Source: Zanthoxylum bungeanum (lineage: Eukaryota; Streptophyta; Magnoliopsida; Sapindales; Rutaceae). From it: 64,000 nucleotides of DNA. Under the pieces are notes generated by a model. The model searched no databases and was not told the DNA's origin. It was given only the letters and a program-made list of their open reading frames with translations. The DNA is taken from positions 1-64,000 of the forward strand of contig SKCR01031817.1 of NCBI GenBank assembly GCA_019454045.1, given 5' to 3'. This document shows positions 23,701 through 32,364 of this stretch, piece by piece. Made by a program: the position numbers and the translations under genes. Every line of letters starts with the position of its first letter. Positions within the stretch are counted from its first letter, which is position 1.

Positions 23701-25593
23701 AATGAAATTGAATGGAGAGTAATGTACCATAACATAACATTGTTTGGAAAACAAAAGGGTTTATAATGTAATGCTTCAAACATTGTTTGGTAAATAAAAA
23801 GTAATGAAATGAAATATAACTAGATAGGTTCTAAAAACAACCTAGGCGGCTGCCTAGATGCCGCTTAAGTATTGGACGATGCTGGGCTGTTTCGATTTGC
23901 CAGAAAACGGTGGCTCAGTTCGACTAATGAGTACTGTAGAAGGGTTGGCCAACAGTTTCTCTTCTTGTTCGAGTGCATGTGACGTTCTGCGGCGAGATGT
24001 GGTGGCACATGAACTAGATGCTCCCGCAGCCAGAAACTGCAAACAGCGAACCTTGAACCCTAATTTCAAAACCCTAAACCTAATTGACTTCAATTGCCAA
24101 ATCCTAAATCTAATTGACCCCAATTTGACAAATTTTAACCCTAATTAATATCAAATTGCTATAATTTAACAGTAATTCACATCAATTTGCCAAATCCTAA
24201 CCCTAAACCTAATTGAATCCAAATTTCCATTCAAAAAATTAAACCAACTAGCTCGTCCATCTAGGCGCTGTCTAGAAGGCTTAAGCACTAAGCGCTCCCT
24301 CATCGTACGCCTAGCACTAGCGTTTTTAGAACATTGCTAAGACAATTATGCCCCTTTAGAATATAAAAGTAAAAAAATAATCTTTTATAAGGAACAATTT
24401 CGTCTTAAAATTATCCATCAATTAACAAATCTTTTATAAAGGAAAACTATGCCCTTTTAGTATATAAAATTAAAATAAAAACATCTTTTGAAATTTTTAA
24501 TTTAACCATTTCATTCCATCCCCTTTCATCAATACAAACATAGTCTAATGCTACGCAACAAATAACACTTTTGAAACATTTATGCTACTTGAGCTAGCAT
24601 ATTCAAATAGAAATTTATGTTACCTATCATATGATATCATGAAAAGTAACCACTTGAAACAAAACAAAAAAGGATTCCCAATCATGCAAAGGTTTTTACC
24701 ACTGTAATTTTGATGATTATCAGTGTTCTAAAACGCGCTAGGCGCTAGTCGGGCAGCGACCTAGCGCCTAAAGCGCCTAGTCGGGACCTAGATGGTTAAT
24801 CCGGAATTGAGAATTTCTATAATTAGGTTTAAGATTTTGTGTGATTTGGAGAAATTAATCATAGAGAAATGTTATTTGAGTAATGAGTAATATTTATTAA
24901 TGGTCAATTTAATGAAAAACTAATAAAAATTGAAAAAAATTAGAGTTTTTTTAAATTAGGGTTTATGCTCTAAATTGTGATTTTTTCAAATTGATGAGTT
25001 AGAGAGTTAATTTTGTAAAATTAAGGTTAGGGTTAGGATTGGAGTGTGAAATTCGGCCGGAAAAAAGAATAGTTTTGAATTTTGCGTCAGTCAACGGCCA
25101 TTAACCGACGAATTTGCCGGCGAAAATTTGCCGGAAAGGGCAGAAAACGCCGCCCATTCAGGCAAGTGCCTGGCCCCAACGATTTGGGGCCAGGCGCGGC
25201 GGCCATAGGCCATCGAACCTATACGCACCGCTTAGGCGCGCCTAGGCGGCGCGTTTTAGAATAATGATGATTATAATGTAAAGACAAAAAGAAAAATCCA
25301 ATGCAACCAATAAAACAGTGCAAACAGAATACGAAAGCTTATATCTTTATAAGCATCACTTACACTTTCAGTCTCATGCCCAAATCCTGCAAAAATGTAC
25401 AGTATGATTTGCGCAAATATGTCTCCTTCTTCAAGTCAATGCCATCTCTTCTTGATGGAGGACTTTCTTCTATTTCTCTCCTTGAAAGATACCAACGACT
25501 CACTTCCTCTGGCCTCTCTTGAGAATTTCTACTAGACGGCCCACTCTCAGGTGTTCCGTGATGTGAGTACTCCCCAGGTAACAACCCAGCCAT
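14761..25593 (-). CDS. CYCT1: Cyclin T (CYCT1-type), P-TEFb cyclin partner
   Basis: Six coding exons on the minus strand: 25593-25364, 19170-19089, 17213-17076, 16525-16350, 16264-16113 and 15737-14761. They sum to 1755 nt (584 codons plus stop), every intron is GT-AG, and the reading phase holds across all five. The start [10 protein letters not shown] and the [18 protein letters not shown] block match plant cyclin T. Cyclin box 1 spans exons 1-4 and includes [14 protein letters not shown] with the conserved Lys and Glu. Box 2 includes [29 protein letters not shown] and [20 protein letters not shown]. The last exon encodes a 325-residue hydrophilic tail rich in Ser, Glu and Lys, with basic REKRRKSR and SRKRK clusters that may be nuclear signals. 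Cyclin T pairs with CDKC/CDK9-type kinases that phosphorylate RNA polymerase II. An upstream in-frame ATG at 25626 would add 11 residues; the start at 25593 fits the family. Confidence 0.93.
16526..17075 (-). other. Cyclin T coding intron 3
   Basis: The intron starts GTGTTC after the AGACAGCAGAAG codons and ends ATTCAG before GAAGTATATGAA. It holds no recognisable element. The shorter introns 15738-16112 and 16265-16349 are likewise ordinary. Confidence 0.8.
17378..18037. mobile_element. hAT-like non-autonomous element in cyclin T intron 2
   Basis: The element runs from GCTAGGGATGACAATGG to TTTTTACCATCC. Its termini are loosely inverted and GGGGA/TCCCC-rich, with a GGGGATCC-rich left end and CCCCGTCCCC right end around an AT-rich centre. 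ATAGTCACA occurs immediately on both sides (17369-17377 and 18038-18046), a TSD of 8-9 bp as expected for hAT. It has no coding capacity and lies in the intron between the 82-bp and 138-bp coding exons. Confidence 0.65.
18038..19088. other. Remainder of cyclin T intron 2, AT-rich
   Basis: After the hAT-like insertion the intron holds A-runs at 18540-18558 and 18703-18720 and no gene. The splice donor is AGAAGA followed by GTGAGT at 19088. Confidence 0.6.
19546..20345 (+). repeat. LTR fragment in the cyclin T intron
   Basis: This segment shares CGATAATAAGCTATCC, GCCAAATGTTGGATTT and AGAGTTTTTAAGTCGGTCAA with 22345-22700, and ends just before a PBS-like TTGGTATCAGAGC. It is therefore the 3' part of a retrotransposon LTR. 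The left boundary is not clear. Confidence 0.6.
20259..20572 (+). repeat. Tandem 157-bp duplication that doubles a primer binding site
   Basis: Two nearly identical units, 20259-20415 and 20416-20572, each run from TTATTCTCGGGATTTCC to CCCATCTCCCATC. Each unit contains the end of the LTR and the PBS TTGGTATCAGAGC (20346 and 20506). Only a base or two differs between them. Confidence 0.85.
20620..22094 (+). pseudogene. LTR-retrotransposon gag remnant, interrupted by a MITE
   Basis: The region encodes a degenerate capsid-like gag with blocks such as [27 protein letters not shown] and [15 protein letters not shown], broken by several stops. The hydrophobic-Trp-Trp pattern in the first block is typical of plant retrotransposon gag. 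It is cut by a 570-bp insertion at 21117-21686. Removing the insertion and one copy of its TSD joins the two sides in the same frame. Lys/Glu-rich sequence continues to 22094. Confidence 0.6.
21117..21686. mobile_element. hAT-like MITE inserted in the gag remnant
   Basis: The insert is flanked by perfect 8-bp direct repeats ATTAGACA (21109-21116 and 21687-21694). Its ends are CTATACAAT and, reverse-complemented from the right, CTATGTTGT. Both ends carry GGCAGGGC- or GGGCAGG-type words. It has no coding capacity. The 8-bp TSD supports the hAT superfamily. Confidence 0.7.
22345..23040 (+). repeat. Second LTR fragment of the same family as 19546-20345
   Basis: It shares CGATAATAAGCTATCC, AAATGTTGGATTT, AGAGTTTTTAAGTCGGTCAA and the TTTATCCTTATTC tract with the first copy, in the same orientation, but is diverged and has small deletions. 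It ends near ACCACATCATCTTG, the position that precedes the PBS in the first copy. Confidence 0.55.
23041..23515 (-). repeat. Inverted LTR fragment of the same family
   Basis: Read on the minus strand this repeats the family words: GAAGTTCCAAGAC (in 20064-20076), AAATGTTGGACTTG and the GAGCTCACTCTTCCGGAG-like block. It therefore forms an inverted pair with 22345-23040. The inner end lies at about 23040. Confidence 0.5.
23646..24545. mobile_element. Tourist-like (PIF/Harbinger) MITE, split by a nested insertion
   Basis: The left end is GGTTATGTTTGGACTGATG. The right end, reverse-complemented, is GACTATGTTTGTATTGATG: 19-bp inverted termini with four mismatches. TAA lies on both sides (23643-23645 and 24546-24548), the TWA TSD of PIF/Harbinger. 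About 390 bp remain once the inner insertion at 23824-24336 is removed. No coding capacity. Confidence 0.7.
23824..24336. mobile_element. hAT-like MITE nested inside the Tourist-like MITE
   Basis: The inner termini read AGGTTCTAAAAACAACCTAGG on the left (from 23826) and, reverse-complemented, CAATGTTCTAAAAACGC on the right. They match the TTCTAAAA(C)GC termini of the intact element at 24721. The interior has CCTAGGCGGC/CTAGGCGC words. Target duplications are no longer clear, so it is older. Confidence 0.55.
24721..25266. mobile_element. hAT MITE with perfect 8-bp target-site duplication
   Basis: The ends are CAGTGTTCTAAAACGCGC and, reverse-complemented, CATTATTCTAAAACGCGCC, both with GGCGC-rich subterminal repeats. 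ATGATTAT flanks it exactly on both sides (24713-24720 and 25267-25274). It is 546 bp with no transposase. The inner GC-rich part (25080-25250) is unlike the AT-rich intron around it; the 60-codon frame there is probably chance. Confidence 0.8.
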
Positions 25594-26261
25594 ATGTATC
25601 TTCCAATACAACAATACAGCCCCCAATAAATGAATGCTAAGTCAAGAACAGATCCTTATTAGTTTATCACTAATAGAATATTCTGCTAAGAAATACAAAA
25701 TTAAAAGCATCATCAGCATTGCAAACAGATTTACAGTTATCAAGAAGTAGATAAGATATGAATCCCAGCCCAAAAGAAAAGCACTATTAGGCAATTAGGC
25801 ATTATAAAAAATTGTTCTCACCATCCATCAAAATATCCAAACTACACCATTTAAGTTCGAAACCCACTTTCCCAAAATAAACGTGCCCTAATTTCCCCTT
25901 CATGAACCCTAAAATACAAAATTTATATAATTTATCCATCTTAATTTCACCAAAGATTATTAGTACAAAAAACTAATACGTCCCTTTGAATTTTGATAAT
26001 TCACAATATACTTCCTAAAAATAATTTTTAAAAAAAAAAAACTCTTAATAAACACTAAATTGAAGTAAATTAAAAAGGAACAAGGAGTTTATTCTGCTAG
26101 AAATTTCACATCCAAATACTTGAAAACAAAAGGGTAAGCAAATAGAAACATTTTTTATCGGGAAACTTAACCATGATTGTTACGCGAAACAAACGGCGAA
26201 AAGGAGAAAATTTTAAGAGAGAGAAGAGCGTAGAGAGAGAAAGATAATAAAGGAAACGTAC

Positions 26262-26390
26262 CTTTAGCTTGGCGGCGACGATCTCTAAAGACTGTCAAAA
26301 TCTCTTCTTCGGGTCAGGGGCTTTTTTGTTCAGAGAGAGAGAGAGAGAGAGAGAATGGATCCCTCGACGGGAAGAGAGGAGCATCATTGG
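26262..26390 (-). other. Probable non-coding first exon of the cyclin T gene
   Basis: On the minus strand CCAAGCTAAAG is followed by GTACGTTT at 26261, a good splice donor. A CT-rich leader precedes it, with a perfect (CT)n run at 26332-26354. This suggests a 5' UTR exon spliced to the region just before the ATG at 25593. The acceptor, probably between 25600 and 25660, and the transcription start were not fixed. Confidence 0.45.
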
Positions 26391-26985
26391 ATATTTTAAA
26401 CTTGATGAAACGGTGTCGTTTTGTTGCCCTGAAGGACAAAAATGGATATTTGAAAACCACTTCTGTATTTTTGGCCTATTTGCAAGTTGATGTTGAAGGT
26501 CCGTTTATTAGCGAACACCTTACACCTCCCTGCGAAATAATTTAAGCCAACAGAATATGAATTTGAAAAAATTAATTTGTTTAGTAAATTGATATATATA
26601 ATTTTGAAGTCAATTATTCGTTTAAGATTCGTTTATTATTTTCCTTTTGTTAATTATTATTTTTCAATTAAAAATTGACAAATTACTGTCAATTAAAAAT
26701 AATATTGTCTAGATTTATTGGGTCATTTTTAATAAATTTATTAATTGCATATTTCATACATATACGTTTACGAAAAATGAACATAAATAAATTATATTAA
26801 TTTATGTCATTAAATCATCTATGAACTAAATGAAAAATTAGGCAATTATACTATTTAATGCTTATATCATCTACATATTTCGATTTATTTTTTACATAAT
26901 ATTTCATGTTTAAGCTTTGATATATTTTGCTTGCAACATGAAGTTTGCAAAAACAAATAGATAAATTAGAACCAAAAGTTTTAAC
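26391..26985. other. AT-rich region upstream of the cyclin T gene
   Basis: This is the probable promoter side of the cyclin T gene. It holds no open frame with recognisable content and no clearly placed promoter motif. Confidence 0.4.
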
Positions 26986-27660
26986 TATGGATGGTCATGT
27001 CGCCCACAAACCCGCAAATCCACAAAAACCAACCCGCAATGGGTAGGGTTTGATAAATATTTAAGCGGGTTTGGTACGGATTTGGTAATTTAAAACAAAA
27101 TCCGCTGCAGATTTGACAATTAAGCAAAACTAGCGAATACCCATTGTGGGTATCCGCTACCCGCAAGTTCAATTCTTTTTTTTTGTTTTATATCTTTAGA
27201 GCAAAAAATTCTCTCATATAAAAAGACTCACTCTCTCTTAATATTTTTGAATTGCTTTTGGTTATGGTTCAATAATTTTGATAATATGAATTTAACATAA
27301 TAAATGATATCCAACTAGTGATTCGTGGATGTAATTGTGATAATATGAATTTGACATTATGTTATAAATATTTTAAACTTTTATTTATGTATCATAATTT
27401 GTAAACTGTCAAATACATTTTTTTGTATGTTATGAAAAAGTATCAATGTTTAATTAAAAAGATTGTATTATTAAGAGAGTAAGAGAATTCAATATTTTAA
27501 AAACCCACAAAAAATCTGATGGGTACCAGTGCGTGTTTGGTAATTTATTTTTATATGCGGGTGCAGATTTGATACTGAAAATTAAAACTCGCAGCGGGTA
27601 TGGTGCGAGTTTGATAATTTATTTACATATGCGGGTACGGGTTTGTTAATGACAAACTTG
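26986..27660. repeat. Non-autonomous hAT-like repeat with ACCCGC/GCGGGT ends
   Basis: The left part (CTATGGATGGTCATG, then repeated ACCCGC and CCACAAA words) and the right part (repeated GCGGGTA and GGGTTTG) form a loose inverted pair around an AT-rich centre. This layout resembles the element at 17378-18037. No clear TSD was identified, so the ends are approximate. Confidence 0.45.
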
Positions 27661-27721
27661 CACCAAACCCTTCCGGGCTTAAGCGGAGCAAGTAAAATCT
27701 CCAACTGTCACAAGCTCTTAC
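27661..27721 (-). repeat. SINE-like fragment, 3' part, cut by copia element C
   Basis: Read on the minus strand this continues the tRNA-like fragment at 37480-37570 across the insertion point of element C: GTAAG, then AGCTTGTGACAGTTGGAG and CTTGCTCCGCTTAAG. The CTTAC TSD of element C lies at its edge. Confidence 0.4.
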
Positions 27722-29752
27722 TGTTGGACAATTATGACCCATAGTGTCACTATTTGTACAGATCACGGTATTGTTGTACAAATTAACTATGTGACAAAGG
27801 AGATTGCACTCTTATCATTTGTGATTAGATCACCTAGATGTATAAATGATAGGAGGTCCTTGTGATTTGTTCCTGGATTGAGAATGATATGAGACAGTAT
27901 CAGTCCACGAAGGATAAATCACTAAATATCCCTAGTCAGAGCATTATCAAGATTGGACATCGATGAATGCGTAAAAGACTAGTATTACACTTGTGCGCGT
28001 TGTGAGGGCACAACGGCATAGTTCTCATATATTTGGGTATAGGATACTCAAGCAAGTGTAATAGGAGGTTGTGTTTCACCGATGGTACGGGAAACAGCTT
28101 CGCTCTGGATAAGAGTCCCTCGGAATTCCATTGGTAGTATGACTATGTGTCTATGGAAATCCGAAATCAGGGTAGGTGTATTTGGTCTTAACCTGAGACT
28201 TGCACCGCTAATGCATACGACAATCAATATACTTTGGTTGAGGTCGTCCAGTGCTTTAACCGGTTTCTGTGTACGCCAATTCTGGGTATATCGAGAATCG
28301 TAGTGTGATGTCAAGACGGAAGTGTCACTCCAGTCATATGGAGTTGATGATCGCGCAGGGATACAGAACTGGCTCTCTAAATAAGGTTGCAACCGTCGGG
28401 ATAATATGACTTGGTCATGATTATCCGATATTAAAGAGACTAGTTGCTCGTTATCCGATATATGCTTCGTACGGGGCAGACACTATACCAGCCCCAGGCC
28501 TTGCATGTGATCATCTGATACTGGACAGAAATACACAATACCACGTATACTACGCCTGATATAGATCCTTATTCCTGTAAGGATATTTCCGGAGAATTGG
28601 GTAGGCATGGCGCTTTGCTAGAAGCCAACATTGTCTTGAAAATCGGTAAAACGTAGTACTTGGTACTTGCGTGTTCGGATAGTCCGACGACCGAATTTAC
28701 TGCCAACATATCCGGGGATCTCATGGGTCGCTTCCCAAAGATTCACCGATGACGTATGACTCGCACTTCTAATTAATCTGGGATTAATAAGATGAGAGAG
28801 AAAATTAATCTGGGATTAATTACGGAGATATTTTATCTGGGATAAAATATCATTTAAAAGAGAGATAACGATTAATTTGGAATTAATCGATTAATTAATA
28901 TATTTGATATATTAAATGAAATTGGATTTCGACGCGGAATTAAAATTAGATTTTAATTCTGGCGAACGAATTAATTTAGAATTAATTCGTTAGCGACGTG
29001 AATAGTGATTTCGCTAGGCATAATCATTTAATTACGATGCAACGGAAAATTCGTTAATTTGGAATTAGCGAACCCGTGCCCGAGATTATTTGTGAGCGCA
29101 TTCGCATTTCGAATTCGAGTGCGGCACGCAAGTCAAATCAAGCGTCAAATCGCTAGTCGCATCTAGCGTCACATCAAGCATCAAATCACTTGTCACTTTG
29201 AGTGATGTGACTTGACAACTTGATTGATAGATGTGACTTGATGAGAGTTGTTGAAAAGCTTTTAAAAGCTTGAGTGACATATATTATTATTATAAGTTTG
29301 GTATATGTTAAATTGATTTTAGAAATCAATAACATATTACACATTTTCAACTTCTCCTCTCTCTTTTCTTCTCATCATCATTCACGTCCAATGGGCAGTA
29401 AACTTTCTGGTTTCTGGTTTGAAAAAAACGTGAATGAGGGAAGCAAGTGTGTTGGTTTTTGTGGCAAAAATCAAGAGAGCTAGCACTCCAAGAGACATGC
29501 GAATGTGATAGGGAAGTCCACCCATGAGCCGGGAACCATTCGACGAAGCTTGGAGCTTAACGAATGACCAAAATAGAGGCCAAACCAGTGAGCAAAAACA
29601 GCCCACTGCCGAACCAGTTCAAGGCAGAAAGATTTCGTTTTGTTACATCCGTCGCTCAACCGCTCGATGTAAGTATTCCGCGACTACCTCGTGTATTCGC
29701 ATGTTTATTTCATGTTTGTTATTCGATCCTCGGGACCGTAGAAACTCCAACA
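27722..29752 (+). repeat. Copia element C 5' LTR
   Basis: It begins TGTTGGACAATTATGACC and ends GAAACTCCAACA. It contains repeated palindromic TTAATCTGGGATTAA words (28777-28860) and a run of imperfect GTCAAATCAAGCGTC repeats (29125-29230). It is 2031 bp, 16 shorter than the 3' copy. One difference is a missing TGTTGGG-type direct repeat present in the 3' LTR near 36018. Confidence 0.9.
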
Positions 29753-29753
29753 A

Positions 29754-29771
29754 TGGTATCAGAGCTTGGTT
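29754..29771 (+). other. Primer binding site, element C
   Basis: TGGTATCAGAGCTTGG follows the 5' LTR after a two-base gap. It is complementary to initiator methionine tRNA, as usual for plant copia elements. Confidence 0.88.
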
Positions 29772-31300
29772 AAAAGCATGAAATTGAATTATGGCTTAAA
29801 ATTTGGGTAAAATGTTTGTGAGCATGATTTGAATGAATTGGATGTTTAAGTATGCTTATAACATGTTTAATTGATGATTGATTGGATCAATTTGATTAAA
29901 AATTATTTGGAACAAATTTGCCCAAATTTTGGTGTGTTGGCCGAAACTTTAAGCCCTATAATGTCTTGGGATTTTTTATTTTTGACAATTGGATGTGTTG
30001 GAAATCATTCGAGAATATGATTTAATGTCGATTGTGGAATTTAATTGGATTGAAACCGAATCGGACAAAATTCCCCAAATTGCCGAGAATGTAAGAGCAT
30101 GTAATTGGGTTTGATTTTTGTTAAAATGTGTTGGACATGTTTTAATGTTGATGGCATGATTAATTAGTACTAATTTGGTGTTTTGGAAATATTGATTTGG
30201 CTGATTAATTATGTTAATGCACTTTAGTTAATTAAATATGAAATTTGGAATTTTTGTGTTTAATTAAATTGGGCCTATTTTGGAAATTAGGCTTGTTAAG
30301 TTGTTATTGGGCTTATTGGGTTTTGTTGTACAAAGTTGGGTTAAGGCAAATTGGATTGGATCCAATTGGGCCCAAAACCGCCACCATAAAGCCCAAATGC
30401 GACAAATGGACCTTTAAAGTTTAATTGGGCCTAATGGGCCAAGATTGATTTCTAGGCTTATAGGGTAACTCCCGGATTGGATTTTGGTTATTCGGTTTGA
30501 CCCGAGTTGACCAAAAGTCCACGCCTTAAGGAATTAATTAAAAGCCCATTGGACTTTAATTAAATTGACGTTGGACGTTAATCGGGCTTTGAGACCCGTT
30601 GCGATTAAAATTGGAATTTAAGTCGTAAAAGTTCCTAATAAAGTGTAATATTTAATTTGGAATTAAATAGTGAATTAGAATTGAATACATATTAAATTGG
30701 ATTTAATGATGTAGTTTAATTTAATTCAAGAATTCGTACTTTGAGTACTTATTCGCAAAAACGAGTTTGACTCAAGCAAAATCAAATTATTGTTTGAACA
30801 TTGGATGATCACTAATTATCAGATTAATTAATTTGATTAGATTGATTAATAACATTCTTGTGTGTATACAAGGTTGCGATGCATGAATAATGTATATCAG
30901 ATGAATATTAGATGGGTGGGACACTTTTAGAAATTGTGTAATAAATTTGATTTATTAATTGGACCTGCGTGTCCAGCCTTATCACCTCCTTATTCTTTGT
31001 ATTATCTTCTCACATATTCCCCTCAATGTAAATGAGGTTTCTTTAGAAGTGTAGTGTAACGGGTAGAAGTAATACATGTGCTAGCGGGAGAAAGAAAGGA
31101 GAGATTTGATCTAGGATCAATGTGTAAAGTATCCATCCGAATATCATTATTATTTTATTATACGCGCTTATTATGTATTTAGAATCCATGTTTAAGGGAG
31201 TATGATGATGAGACCTTAACAAAGATAATAAATTGGTTGCCAATTTGCACGCGAAAAACCCTCGCAAATATTAAGCGTCTTTCCTTCCATTGAGTGATTC
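29772..31300 (+). other. Long untranslated leader of element C, first part
   Basis: About 1.5 kb between PBS and the hairpin-motif array has no recognisable coding content. It is AT-rich with repeated TTAATTGG and GGGCCTAATGGGCC-like words near 30250-30450. Confidence 0.5.
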
Positions 31301-31315
31301 TCACTCAAGATCTAA

Positions 31316-31714
31316 GACGACATTGGTTTGTTGGCCAAAGTCAAGGCCTTTGTCTGTCGAAGATGTGTTTGAATCACGAAGGCTTTGTTACATGTCAGAG
31401 TCTTGTCCAAGTTGTGGTTTGTTGGCCAAAGTCAAGACCACTTCTTGTCCATCGACATTGATTACGAAGCTTTCCATGGTCAATGGGTCGCGCTTGACTG
31501 GGATCACTAAGTTTGTTATGCCAAAGCACATGCTTAGTTGATTCAGAGGAAAAGGTTAGGTAATACATTGGATGTATTGGCATATATAAGATATATATTT
31601 TCGGACTTGGATGTCCCCCTACCGGATCTAGGAATTGGATTGGATCCAATCGATCTTAGAGATCTACCTAGTTAATTATCATACAATTTGTTGGCCAAAG
31701 TCAAGATTGTGTGA
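31316..31714 (+). promoter_or_regulatory. Leader array of GCCAAAG-type motifs in inverted repeats (element C)
   Basis: Three copies of TTTGTTGGCCAAAGTCAAG (31327, 31418 and 31687) and one of GTTATGCCAAAGCAC (31515) occur. GTGGT/ACCAC (31414, 31437), ACTAAG/CTTAGT (31506, 31533) and ATCATACAAT/ATTGTGTGAT (31678, 31705) bracket three of them. The first has only weak flanking pairs. The core TTGGCCAA is itself palindromic. Position and layout match the arrays of elements B and D, whose cores read TGCCAAAGCTGT. Confidence 0.55.
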
Positions 31715-32364
31715 TATTTAACGGGATCCTAGCCCACTAGGAAACACGGTTTCCCGAGTACTCGACAGAGGGTTAGAGGCTCGCCGAAAAATAGTGGGAG
31801 GCAAGAATTGAATTTGCAATATTCGTTTAATTACATGCCATACGGGCTCATTCAAATATCGTTCGTCATACAAATTAAATGTTAGTTGGACTAATATTTA
31901 AAATATTTTTTAATAAATAGTTGGACTATATTCAAACTATTCATTTATAGTTGATTTTATTTGGATTATAGTAATCAATATAATTGATTTTAATCTATTA
32001 AATATAGTTGGTTAAATAGTTGGACTATTGTAATCATTATAATAAATAGTACCGAAATCGTTGATTAAATAGTTGGACTATTAAAATCAAGATATAATTG
32101 AAATATTGACATTTAAAACATAATCCTGGGGAAAATGTATTTAAATGGTGTAATTTTCAAATTGGGAATAATTTCAGGATGGTCCTGGAAAATAATAAGT
32201 TATTTTATTTGATAAAATAATATATTAGGCCGAAGCCCGGAGTTAAGCAAATAGTCGAGCATAATCTTTGGAAGATTTATGTGATGATAACTTAAGTGCT
32301 TAATCCATTATACTTACTGTAGTAGACTCCTTAATTTCTGAGTCAGAACTAATGATTAGATCCT

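Larger units (their letters stand above)
19171..25363 (-). other. 6.2-kb cyclin T first coding intron, filled with transposable elements
   Basis: The donor is AAAGT then GTAAGTG on the minus strand at 25363, and the acceptor is TTTTGCAG at 19171. The interior holds, in plus-strand order: LTR plus leader plus gag remnant (19540-22340) with a MITE inserted in it, two further LTR fragments (22345-23510), a Tourist-like MITE split by another MITE (23646-24545), and a hAT MITE (24721-25266). Exon-junction phase shows that the flanking exons belong together. Confidence 0.85.

Noticed and set aside
25082..25264. 60-codon GC-rich frame (plus) in the cyclin T intron
   Set aside because: It lies wholly within the GC-rich end of the hAT MITE (24721-25266) and its apparent peptide is just the repeated GGCGC/CTAGGCG words read in one frame.
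26986..27172. 63-codon minus-strand frame in the ACCCGC-rich repeat
   Set aside because: Derived from repeated CCCGC/GGGTA words of a non-autonomous element. No coding evidence.
28048..28392. Open frames on both strands (also at 35794-36329) repeated in both LTRs of element C
   Set aside because: The repetition only reflects the two LTR copies. No motif, and frames shift between copies.
31043..31649. Small frames around 31043-31649 in element C as possible leader proteins
   Set aside because: They overlap the repeated TTGGCCAAAG motif region, are on both strands, and share no residues with frames in the leaders of B or D.
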